Assembly (NCBI GenBank): GCA_030272585.1 | Contig: BSYQ01000001.1 | Coordinates: forward strand, 8,571,001 to 8,635,000 | Direction: 5' to 3' | Length of the DNA stretch: 64,000 nucleotides | Origin: Bryopsis sp. KO-2023 | Taxonomy: Eukaryota > Chlorophyta > Ulvophyceae > Bryopsidales > Bryopsidaceae | Shown: piece after piece, positions 12,055 to 22,730 of the stretch | Layout: the number at the start of each line of letters is the position of its first letter | Position numbering within the stretch: the first letter of the stretch is position 1 | The notes under the pieces: model-generated | Database searches by the model: none | What the model saw: the letters and a program-made list of their open reading frames with translations, nothing else | Told to the model about the DNA's origin: nothing | Made by a program: the position numbers and the translations under genes

Positions 12055-13579
12055 CTGACCACCATCTTCATGTAGATTGCCTCTCCTGGTTGGAGCCTCA
12101 TGACGAATCCGTTCCTCATGCCTTCGGCTGCATACAGAGGAGCAGGGGAGGGTTTCAACTGGATTCGAACCTGGGATCCAACAGACACAACCCCTCACTC
12201 GGTCATGCATCCAAGCCGTAGATTGACTAAACCAATACTTGCAGGGGGAAATTGCAAGGACAAATTCTGTGATGCCTGTTTGATGGAAAGGAGAAGCGCA
12301 CAAAATCATTGACACAAACCATTGGGGAAAAAACACATCAAAATGGGGGTGAACAAAGTCAAACAGACACACCCACCTCTGCTTTTCTTTCGTTCAAAGC
12401 TTTTCCATCTTTCAGGATGAATGGAACTCCGTCCCATCTGTCGTTTTTCACGTACATAACGCAGGAAGCAAAGGTCGGGGTTTTCGACCCCTTTGGAACG
12501 GTTTCGTCGTCCAGATACAGGCTCATCCATTGCAGAAACGTATTGACCGAGAACCGTTTCCTCTGGTACGATCGGGGGTATGGATCGGAGCACTCTGAGT
12601 TTTTCGTCACGAATGTCATCGGGATGCAGGCTGACAAGTTTCTCCATTCCTAGCAAGGCCATGACCTTCGTTTGGGAAAAAAAGATGGTAATGAAAAAGA
12701 ACAACCAGATTACATCCAGGGGCTTGGTTCGAAGATTTCCAAAATTGTTTGTAAAACATAACTGGTTGGATGGAGAAACAATTGGCAGAATGTGAGTGCA
12801 ACAAGATCAGTTTTTTTGTGGCTCGCACCTTTTAGTCACATAAGAGCCACCATCCTCTGAGAGAGCTTCAATAAAAACTGTTCCCTCCATGCAACGACTG
12901 ATTTCTCAACGAAACTATGGAGTCCAAAAATATGTGTTTTTTGGAGAACCAAGGGAGGATATCATATCGATGAAATCCTCTGATGCATCAGAGAGGATTT
13001 AACAGCCTTCGTACCTGGAGCAGATGGTTCTGGATGATATCCCTGATGATTCCAAATTGATCAAAGTCCTCCACCATAGCCAAGGCACTGTAGCCAGCTT
13101 TTTGCACTTGTTTATTTTTGTCCAGAACGCACGTCAACAGGCCATTAAAACAGCAAACCTGGAAAAAGCATGCCACAAATCATGCATCAGCCTGTCTTTG
13201 TTGTTTCCTTTGTTCTCTCCTGTCTATTTGTTTGCTTTAAAAAAAATGGACAAGAAAACAAGACCCCGAGGCTCAATGTAAGGATTAGATGGTGCACAGC
13301 AGATGCCCACAAGCATTGGGAAATTATGCACACTTGGTCGAACTTTTTCCCAAGGTAACCTGTAGCTTGTTCTTTCGAAACACGCATCACCTGTTGGCCA
13401 CCATTTGTCTCATCCGTAGCTGTTGCCACACTATCGGCTGCAAGACCGTTAGCAGCCCATCCCCGAAAACCTCGGAAAGCAGATCCAAGCCGGCCGCACT
13501 ACATTTCCTCAACGTCCAGGCGCCATTTCCTTTCTCGTCTTGGGAACCGGTGGCCTCGGCTTCTCCTCTTCCGTCCTGC
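12055..13579 (-). pseudogene. Mosaic of transportin and glucose-6-phosphate dehydrogenase exons
   Basis: In minus-strand order: 13579-13391 matches the transportin (importin beta-2) HEAT region, with TLRKCSAAGLDLLSEVFGDG. Exon 13158-13015 begins like a later transportin repeat (GLLTCVLDKNKQVQKAGYSA) and continues in the same frame as glucose-6-phosphate dehydrogenase (FDQFGIIRDIIQNHLLQ). Exon 12665-12377 is G6PD ([20 protein letters not shown], then [16 protein letters not shown] and [18 protein letters not shown]) but has a one-base frame shift between GQY and YLDD. Exon 12127-12055 continues G6PD (MRNGFVMRLQPGEAIYMKM). Splice sites of the two middle exons look intact and phase 0. The transportin N-terminus, the G6PD coenzyme domain and the stretch after NERKAE are missing. 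I read it as a chimeric pseudogene or gene-fragment array. Expression is unknown. Confidence 0.6.
12130..12245 (-). other. tRNA-like sequence (possible SINE remnant)
   Basis: On the minus strand TGACCGAGTGAGG resembles pol III box A and GGTTCGAATCC is a perfect box B about 35 bases on. The T-stem pairs only partly and no acceptor stem closes, so this is a decayed or derived tRNA. It lies inside an intron-like gap of the G6PD fragment array. Confidence 0.4.
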
Positions 13580-13736
13580 ATGGATGGGCTGCAGCCTGCA
13601 GGTCTTTTCGGTTTCCTCCGAGCCACAGCCACAGCAATAACCACGGCCACAAGCCTAAGAAAACGGGAAAAAAAACTATTGGCCCCGCAGAACGAAGAGT
13701 TTATTATGAAGCCCGCCCGACAGGCAACAGCAGTCA

Positions 13737-13878
13737 CCGCAATTACTCGCAATTACGGCAGCGCAACTCAGTCAGACGGAAATTTAGGGGTTTTTGGAGA
13801 CGCAGCCCCGCAATTACTCGCAATTACGGCAGCGCAACTCAGTCAGACGGAAATTTAGGGGTTTTTGGAGACGCAGCC
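13737..13878. repeat. 71-bp tandem duplication
   Basis: Two adjacent copies, starting near 13739 and 13810, contain CGCAATTACTCGCAATTACG and then AAATTTAGGGGTTTTTGG. They look identical or nearly so, so the duplication is recent. The T-AGGGG-TTTTT part resembles, in reverse orientation, the motif at about 7255-7290. Confidence 0.85.
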
Positions 13879-13879
13879 G

Positions 13880-14787
13880 ATTCGCGCGAGGTGTGTGGGT
13901 TGCGTCACTTGAGTCAGGGTGGTGTCACGCGTCACTTCTTCCCGACCAAAAACCGCGCGCCAGGCAAAAACCCGACAAGAAACCGATGAGCACCATTTTT
14001 TCCCGGCAGATGTCATTTTGAACGACGATTGCGATTTACACTTTGTTGACGTTGTTCCAGATTGAGGCGATTGTGGCGTGCCATTTGTTGAGGTCCAGTG
14101 CTTGCACCGCCTAAGGCAAGAAGGTGGGAAACCGTCAAACAAGTGTTCTTCTTCAAACCCAGAAGTAGACGTGGCTGTTGTATTTTTTTTTTCCTTTCTG
14201 AGGGTTTTGGCGCGACGCCAACTTCTAATCTCGTCGCGAAGGCGGACGGGCGTTCGCTTTGTCCTTTTTCTGTGCCTTCCTGCAGAATTCACTGTTTAAT
14301 TTGTAAGTTGGCGCTGTTGCGTTTGTGGATAGTGTCTTTCTGGGCTGTCAACAGTTGGGTTATCTTCTGGCACTTCGTCAACATCAGTTGCGGGCGGTGG
14401 TCGCTGTCTTGCAGTCCCTGTCGGGAGCTCAGAATTGTTTTTTGACCTATGCGGAACGAACGATAACAATCCGGAAGGAGATTCCGCTCGCGATGCCAAG
14501 AAAATGTATGGTTTTCTGGCTGAGTCGTGGGCTGGCCTGGGGCATCGCGAGTGTCAGTGAATGCCACGATTGGGATCTTTCTTCCGTTGCGGTGGAAACA
14601 TTTTGCCAGTGCGCGTCTCGTCGGCGCGGGTACTACGTCCCGTTTTGTTTCAGATACGACGCGTCGACTGTTTTGCGGCTTTTACGACGCTCGTACGATG
14701 GTGTGGTGGGACTTCTTTCTCGACACGTAAAAAGTGACAAACAGGAATTGTCGTCTCGTGCAGGACGTTACCAGGAATCCATATCCG
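13880..14787. other. 5' flank of the Q-rich gene, no firm gene
   Basis: A minus-strand terminal exon at about 14117-14036 (QALDLNKWHATIASIWNNVN then stop, after a CTTAG acceptor) is possible but I cannot tie it to a gene. Plus-strand open frames from 14325 reach the Q-rich gene but lack homology and are probably 5' UTR or intron. A possible leader intron uses GTAAAAAG at about 14728 and the acceptor TCGTGCAG at about 14763. Confidence 0.35.
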
Positions 14788-17452
14788 ATGGCCTGGGTAC
14801 CTCCACAAGCTGGTGGGTGGACTCCTTCCGCGACGTCGGAAGACGTTTTGCGAGTCCGCGCGATGCAGCAGCGGCAAGCAGTGCAGGCGCAACTCGCGCT
14901 CAACGAACCCAACGGGCTGACTTCGAACGGGATGCAAGGAGTCCCTCTTCAGCAGCTTTTGAACCCGTGGATGGGGAACCAGCAAGCTGGGGTCGGTGCG
15001 GGAGCGATCGGGACTGCTGGTCTTCAGCAACAATTGAAACTCTTGCGCCAACAGCAGCAAGTGCAGGGGGTGGGGCTGCACCAGGGTGCGGGAAACGCGC
15101 TTCTCGCGAACCTTGGCCTGCAGCAGCAAGGAGGTTTGCAACAGTTTTCACAGGGGAATCCCCAGCCTCAGTCGTTTCAGCTCGGCGCGCAAGGGTTGTC
15201 GACCTCCCCGACGCCGGTGAACGCTGGTCATCTGGCTGGTGGAGTCGCTTCGACGAATCAAGCCGTCCTCTTGGCTTTGATGCAACAGTTACAGCAACGC
15301 GCAGGTACTCTCAGTCATGCAAGCAGCTTCCTGGAAACTTGAGAACATCGTTTTGGCCACAATCTGAAGAAAAAAGATGTTTCTTTTTTTTTTTGCAACA
15401 GGGCAACCAGCTGGCCAGGCAGCCGGGCTCACACCTAACCAGGGACTGTACAACGGTTTGGTCAACCCTGTTCAGAACAACCATTTGGCAGCAGCTGCAG
15501 CTGCACAGCAAGTGGCTAACATGAGAGCAGGTCCGCAATAATGTTCCAGCTTTTTCAAATCCTTGGCAGAGTGCTGTTTGAACATCAAATGCCAAAAAAA
15601 TCATTTTCTTTCGAATGCCACTTTTCAACAGGGTTGGCTTTTCTTTTTCTTTTTTTTTTTCTTTTAATCTTGCTTCTTCTTTTTTGTTTTGATGCAAATA
15701 TCAAATTGACTTGTTGTTTTTGGTTACACAGCAGCAACTGTACGTGCGTCTGCAGGGTTGGCAAATTATTTGCCATCCGGACTTCAGAGACCTCATGGTG
15801 CGGAGATGCCGGCATTCAACCCTCACACGCAGCAGTATCAGCATCAGATCGGGCTTCTCCAGCAACAACAACAACAGCAGCAACAGCAGCAGCAGAGAGC
15901 CTTGTTGGACTTGCAACTTCTCAACAGTCATCACCAGCTCCAGCAACAGACAGGCCAGCAGCTCGGACTGAACGTGTCGAGTGGCGGACAAGCTCTGCAG
16001 TACCATCCACAGATGCAGATGGGCGTTACTCAGAGAGTGCCGATGACCAGCACTCTGGGGACAGGGTTGGCGAACACCCCCATGGGCTCCGCTCCACTTT
16101 TGCCAATTTTTGGAACGGATTTGGCAAAGCCATCGGAGGCGAAAGCATCGACTGCGATGGCTCCCAATGCCAGCGCCTCGAGTCTGACTTCTGTGTCGGT
16201 GGGGTCTCCAAACAAGTCGGTCACCTCGCAGGAATCCACCTCGATCAAGTCGACGTCTGAAGTATCTCTTCCAAGCACCTCGCCTGGTCTTCCAGTCAGT
16301 GGGGTGTCTGCCACCATGACTCCGGCGACAGCTGTGGTCACTGGTGCTGCGGAGCCCAAGCAGAAACCTGCAGAGAGCGTGCCGATGGGAATTGCAGCGA
16401 TCGATTTGTCGTCATTGTCATCCCTGGCACAACCCGAGATGAACTCTCTCTTGAATGGACAGTCTGATGACCTCCGTCTGTTGGCTGCTCAGCTGGGTAT
16501 CAACACCCCTGCTGGTGCAAACATCCCCAATCAAGCCGGTGCTCCTGTTCTCGGTGTCCCAGTTCCACAAGGTTCACCTGGACTTCCCAAAGAACGTGAC
16601 ATAGGCACGTTGAAAACCCTGGGGCAGATGCTTGCGAGGACGAACAACTCGGTGGAGAACGCCGTCCAGACTGGCTTGTTGGGTGGGTGCAATGCTGAGG
16701 ATGTTAAGAGTGTTTGGGATGCATTTGTGGCTGAGAAAATGGTGCTTAAGCAGCAATTGTCTGCTGTAGTCCCTCAGGCTCAAGCAGCGGGTGTTGACGG
16801 GGGCCTCGGAGGTGTGAAGATTTCCGAAGAGACTCTCAAGAGTCTGCTGGCCACTTCTGGCAATGTCCCTATCGGTGCTCCGGCAGCCCAGCTTGGGGAA
16901 ATCGCTGCTGCGGTCGCCGCTGCAAAGGGAGCTCCAGCTCAAGGTGTCGAGAAGAAAGAGGAGGACATCAACTGGGATGGAATCATTGAGAACGAGGAAG
17001 ATTACGTCCCGTCCCAAGTTATCAGTGCGGTAAACGAGGCTGAGGCACCGAAAGCGGGTGCTTTCGATGCTTTCAGTTACGGTTTCTTTTCCGGTGCTGG
17101 TGAGGGTGATGGGGACCTTCTGGAGGAGCTGGGCGATGAGCTGGAAAGCGAGGACACCACCGAAGAGGCTATCGTTGGTCTGACGGGTGGGGTCGGGGAA
17201 GCAGAAGAAGACAGCTTATTGGAGGCTGGTGAAGATTCTGGCAGCATCGCAAAGAAAGAAGCTGCTGCTGATGAAAACGAGGGAGAAATCAAAATCGATA
17301 GCGGTGCTACTCCCGCAACCAATGATGCCGAAGTGACTTTGGAAAAAGAGGAGGATGAAGAAGTTGCACCTCCCGCAACCACCATGAATGACGCCGAAAA
17401 AAATAGTGCAGCTGGTTCATCAGTCCCAGATGTCGTTGCCATCGAGGGCTAA
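14788..17452 (+). CDS. Glutamine-rich, probably nuclear regulatory protein
   Basis: Three exons, 14788-15304, 15402-15530 and 15732-17452 (an alternative acceptor at 15756 is also in frame), join to about 788 residues. The first half is rich in Gln, Gly and Ala with runs such as a stretch of about twelve Gln encoded near 15865-15895, plus AAAAAA. The middle is Ser/Thr/Pro-rich. A conserved-looking segment around GTLKTLGQMLARTNNSVENA and the C-terminal third, which is strongly acidic (EEDINWDGIIENEEDYVPSQ and many Glu runs), follow. No catalytic or DNA-binding domain is recognised. Such composition is common in transcription co-regulators and RNA-binding scaffold proteins, but that is inference only. 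The start ATG gives MAWVPPQAGGWTP. Upstream in-frame codons exist, and a leader intron is possible. A long T-rich 3' flank follows the stop. Confidence 0.72.
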
Positions 17453-20400
17453 TTTGGTTCCATTTTTCTCTTCTCTCTCTCTCTCTCTCTATCTCTCTCC
17501 ATCTATCTCTTTCTTTTATTCCTACTTTTTTTCCTTTTTTTTAATTAATTCCTTTTTTTTTTTTAAATCTTTTTATGTATACCCAACAAGAGGAGGGAAG
17601 GAAAAAAAAAAAAAAACTTCGAAAAGAAAACACAAGGAGAGATTGCAGCACACCAAGGATGATATTTCGAGTGCTGGGAGGTTTGTTTTTGGGGGGATCT
17701 TTACGGTTTAATGGGGTGTGGGTTTTGAGAGAGCAGCTGTGGGGCATATTCACGTTTCTATACAGGGATTGGTTGGGTATCCCGTTTTTGGGTTATTTTG
17801 GGATCCTTGCCGTTCGTTCGGATTCTTTATGGGAGGGATGGGGAGAGGGGGGGGGGGAAACAAAATGCAAATGTGTCGTGGTGCATTGTATTATATAGTC
17901 CTGGATTTTGCTTGATACAGAAGTGAGAGAGAGAGAGAAAAAGAAAAAGAAACAGAGCTGATTTAAAAAAAAGAAAAAAAGAAAAATATGGGGGGCGGGA
18001 TGGAGTGCGGGTGGCTGTCCGCACCATGCATTTATCTTGTACCATTGGGAAGAAAGCTTTCTGATTTTGTTTTTTGGGGTCGCCACCCTGTGGGGATACC
18101 AGAGTGAGAGGAAGAAGAACAAGAAAAAAAAAACGTAAAGAAAAAAAAAAAAGAATTACAGAAAAAGGGATTGTTGGTGGAATTTGAGGCATTGATACAC
18201 TCTGGCAAGCTCTTTCGTTCGGAAGGGGAAAGGGTTTGTTTTGTTGGGCAGGGGGGAAAAACCTCGGATGCAGTGAGGGTCATTAACAAGGTTTTTTTGT
18301 TTTAAATCGAAAAGGGGGGGGAGGGGGGCCGGGGAAAATCCCATTCTCTCAATTTTTTATGATTTAATTAATTGTGGGGGCGACCACTGCCCGAGTTTGG
18401 GATTCTTGTTGCACTGTTTTTTAGCTGGTGTTTTGCTTTTGACGAGTCTCAGACTGGGGTGAGGGGTTTTTTGCCGGGCAGGGTGAAAAGGGGAGGGGGT
18501 TTTAAAAAAAAAAAAGAGAAGCGAAAAACTCATAAGGGAGGGATACCAAAATCTTTCATATAACAAGCTGTTTTTGAGAGGGGGCGTTTTGGAAAGCAAA
18601 AAGAAAAAAAAAGAAAAAGAAATTAACACGCACAAAAGAAAAGCGGGGAATATCTTTCGAGCTTTGTGATTGTGAGCTGCATTCAGTTGGTGAAAGACAA
18701 CCAAAAGAAAACTTGTCAAAAAAAAGAAAGGGAATATGTGCACATACGGGAAGAAAAACAAAACAAAAGAATAGGTCTATGATTCGGATCTGATTGGCAG
18801 GTCATAAAGTTAGAGATCACCTCCCCCTCTGTATGTCAGTCATGAGCTTTTCCGCACAGGTGATTGCTTTTGCCTAGAGAGAAGCGTCACCTGTCAGTCT
18901 CGGATTTTGCTTTAAGTTGGAAAATCAAAAACCAATACAAAAAAAAAAAAATGGGTCCTTCAAAATGAACAATGAGCGAAGGAAGGGAAAAATTTTCGAT
19001 CCTTTCTCGTTGATTTTGAATTCTCAATGCTGGGTATATGTCGGGATATGTTTTCGTTGGTGTTTTTTTTTTTTTTTTCTTTGATATTTTTTTTCGTGTT
19101 TCTTTTTTTTTTTTTTGGTTCTTTTGGGAAAAAAAAACACAAAATTAGCAGAGGGCTTTTTTGAGAAAGAAGTGTTCTGACGAGGGAAGAGAAAAAAAGA
19201 AGGGAAAAAAAAAAGAAAAAAAAAATAGGTGGGAATAAACAAATGTGGTGATGGAGAGGAGAATAGGGTTGCATGGTGATTAGCGTTTATGGATGGCTTT
19301 GGCCGGCCGCCAGCGCTAAGGGCATTGCTTATTTTCTTGGCCAATAGATTTGTTTTTGCTGAGATTTGTTATTGCTGGCTGCACCACCCTCCTCTTTTTG
19401 TTTCTCAATGGATTATGGTTTTTTTTTCTTTTTTACTTTTTGAACGGAAACAAAAAAAGCAAACACGCACACAGGAAAAAGAGATGAAAAAAAAAAAAGT
19501 GGAGGGGAAATGTGGGCAGTCATGCATATGAAAAAAAAGAAAAAGAAAAAAGAGAGAGGGGTCTAGGGGTTGTGCTTGAGAGAGACGATCGCCAAGAATT
19601 TGAGCAACCTGGGGGCAATTTGCATCATTTTTTTTTTGTTTATTTTTGGCAAGGGGGAAATGGCAGATGGGTGCCATTGGAGGAAGCGAAAGATATCTTA
19701 TCGTAGGCGATCGACCGGAAAAAAGAAAGAAAAAAAAAAAGAGCCAAAGAAAAAAAGAATTTCCTTTTTTTCCATTTATTGGATTCCCATATGATGTGTT
19801 TATTGCTTCTGTGTGTCATGCATTACATACACATATTTGAGCATTGATGGAATCCGAGAGGAAGTTTTTGGTTGAGCGGGTTTGTGTGTGTGTGTGTGTG
19901 TTTGTGTGCATTTTGTGTTTTGTGTGTAGTGTGTGGTATTTTCGATTAAAAAAATGGGAAAAGAAACATTTAAAAAACAAAGGTGGGGAGGTGAAAACGG
20001 ATGTCACAGAATGGGGCAGAAAGAAAAAAAGAAAAGAAAAAGAAACTGTTGCTGGCTAACGCCACCTGAAAAGGCAATCGAGATTTTTTTCTTTTTCTCT
20101 CTTTTTTTTTTTTTTCATGCCCTGGAATTGGAATTGCAACGGACGTTGTATTCGAAGCATGTAAGCAGTTTTGCGGTTTTTCTGGGGGGGGGGATGGGAA
20201 TCAGGATATGGGGTGGTGGTTCTTTTGCTGTAGATCTACATTGTTGGTTTTAATTTTTCATAGGTGGGTTTTATCGTGGGAAAAAACTGGCTGAAAGGGC
20301 GGGCTGTGGTGATGCTGACACTGTGTGGAAGGGGGGAGACTTTCCAAAAAAAGAGGGAAAGCTTGCAATTGTGAGGAAAAAGACTCATTTGTTGAGAGGG

Positions 20401-21075
20401 AAAGGGGGGGTGGGTGAGTGAGTGAGAGAGGGGAGGGGGAGGGGGAGATTTTTCCAGCTAGACCCTTTTTCTGTTCCGAGGTGTGGTTTTGCCTCAGGGC
20501 AACGGGTCAGGTGTGCAAAGTTTTGGTCAAAAAAAGATATATAAAAAAAGAAAAGAAAACGAACGCATGAAACTGATCTTCCTTTGTAGATGAAGACTAA
20601 TGGAAATCGTGAATGTGTCTCTCTCTCTCTTGCAGTTGAAAAACAGTGTCGGTGGGTGGGTTTTGGACCTGGATTCCTTTGGGTGTGGAGGCAAGGCCCT
20701 TGTCAGTCGCACATTTTTTGCCTTGTTCTCCCTGATTCCCCATTTTTAATTTTGGAAGAATTTTTGACAATGTGTGGCAATGTGTGTGTCCTGTGGCTCT
20801 GATGCAAAGATGGGGGGGGTAGTGAGTGGAATTTCCTATTGCCTGAAATGGGGAAAAGGGAAAATCAGCACCCTCCATTTCATCACATCCTAAAAAAACA
20901 ACGAAATCCAACACTGGCTATATAATACTTCCTAAATCCTCCTATGGTTTCTGGAAAGAGGGAAAAAAATTGAGAATCTCACAAGACACTGTTTTCTGTT
21001 GGGGGTCATAATCAAACCGACACATTGGCACGATGTTTCGTTATTAATCAGCAAATCCTGTATGCTACACGCATC
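17453..21075. other. Long homopolymer-rich intergenic region
   Basis: About 3.6 kb of A-rich, T-rich and G-rich runs with TCTC and GTGT simple repeats. Many frames on both strands open through A or T tracts but none shows homology or consistent splice structure. The first few hundred bases are probably 3' UTR of the Q-rich gene. Confidence 0.55.
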
Positions 21076-22651
21076 ATGTTCCTCTCGTGTTCTCGCTCGA
21101 TTTTTTTTTTGCGTGCCGCCCCTCTTCGCGTGTACCCCCACCTCTGCCGCCTTGGTGTTGAGCCTCTGGGCGGGTTCCCCACGCGAACACCATTTGCTGG
21201 CAGACCGGCTTTGCGAGCCTTCAAAAGCGACCTTGTCAAAGGTACATTGATGTTGGAATCTTGATGCCCTATCATTCCTGTTGGACACCCAATTGGCCTC
21301 AGTACGATTCTTCCTTTGATCTAATATTGCTGTGTTGCAGAATATCCTAAAGACTACCAGGATGACATTGCACGGGCCATTGAGCTGGTGGGGCTAAAAG
21401 CAGGTCCAGGTTATTCAAGCTTCATGATGCCCTCAATGAATGTCAAAAATAATGAGTGACCACCATCGGTATCAAATTGCCTTTCAAATTCGACTACACT
21501 TGATTTCTTTCGTTCGATTTCCTTGGGTTGGGTCAGCAGCTCATGCCGAATTTGGTACTCCTTCCACCAGAGCACTTCAATTCTGTTTTTTAACCCCCTG
21601 TTGTATTACTCTCTTCAGGCCGATAGAGCATCATCTGATTGGTGCACAACCCACACGCACTTCATAACTCCCCCGGTCCAAATGCACATAAGGTCTGTGA
21701 TCGAAAGATTGGCGGCAGTGGCATGTGTTCCTTGGGGAGGCTACCCCCAAGCTGAAAGGTGCCGAATGATCATTGCAAGGGAGGAGATGATCGACGGTTT
21801 TGAATCCGCCCCCGAAACGATAGGCGAAGTCGTTGCTGTAAAGGTAAAATGCACTTCTATTTGGACCAGTTTTTTTGGGGGGGTTCCTTGATTGTATTTT
21901 GCATCCTTTCTTTAACCCTTTCGGGTACATAAAAAGATGAGTCAAATGTTCACTCCCCCAGAGTGTCCAAAAATAGAAGCGATTTCTGAGGTTTTGTGGC
22001 ATGTGAGGTCAAGTGTTGGGGTGCTCATGGTATAAGGTTCAAGGCAACTTCATATTTGACACTGCTGAGCATGGCGATTTTCTTGGGGCTGCATTGGGAA
22101 CTGGAATTAAGAGAGATGTGCTGGGAGATATCATTCTTCAGGGAGATAAAGGAGCAGTTCTGTTCACCACAGAAGAAGTCGCCTCACACTTGGAATCTGC
22201 CTTGACAAGGGTATTCAAGAGCTTTTTCTGGATAAAATTATGATTTTGCAGACAGCGTGTTGTCGAAGATGCTTCTCGTTTCAGGGAATCGATAACTTTG
22301 TTCCGGGGTTGTTCGTAAAAGCAGGTTCGTACAGTTCCAGTGGAGACGAGGATAGTACCCCTGTCTGAGCTAAACATCCCACCCCCGCGCGTGAAAGAAC
22401 TTCGAACAACGGAGGCATCCATGCGGTTGGATGCTGTGGCCAGTGCCGGGTTTGGTTGCTCCAGGGAAAAAATGGCCAAGATGATTAAGGCTGGGGATGT
22501 CAAAGTTAATTGGGCGGTGGACATGAAACCAACACGCACAGTCAAAGAGGAAGATGTCATATCTTGTGCCGGACGGGGGAGGATGGAAGTGAAATCCGTA
22601 GGGCAGACAAAAAAGGGTCGATATGCGCTGGAGTTGATTCGGTACATGTGA
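21076..22651 (+). CDS. Plastid-type S4 RNA-binding protein (photosystem II S4 / YlmH family)
   Basis: Five exons, 21076-21241, 21341-21387, 21619-21843, 22037-22210 and 22325-22651, join with consistent phases to about 312 residues. After a basic, hydrophobic N-terminal extension of about 60 residues come the family landmarks: THTHFITPPV, WGGYPQAERCRMIIAREEM, EHGDFLGAALGTGIKRDVLG and the C-terminal S4 domain, RVKELRTTEASMRLDAVASA through GDVKVNW to KKGRYALELIRYM. Cyanobacterial and chloroplast homologues share this whole layout. S4 domains bind structured RNA, and members of this family are linked to plastid or ribosome function. The extension has a hydrophobic start (MFLSCSRSIFFLRAA) and a TPFAGRPALRAF segment, which could be a bipartite plastid presequence. 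That reading is inference. It converges on SPAG17 with only 79 bases between stops. Confidence 0.88.
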
Positions 22652-22730
22652 TGGCTTACAATCCAATCCCAAAGGTGTCAAAACATTGCAGAAGTGGGAA
22701 GGTCCCTTTTCCCCTGGTTCAGCCCCATTT

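Noticed and set aside
14036-14117. Minus-strand terminal exon ending IASIWNNVNKV
   Set aside because: Good acceptor and a plausible peptide, but no upstream exon is found because the plus-strand Q-rich gene occupies that side. Family not recognised.
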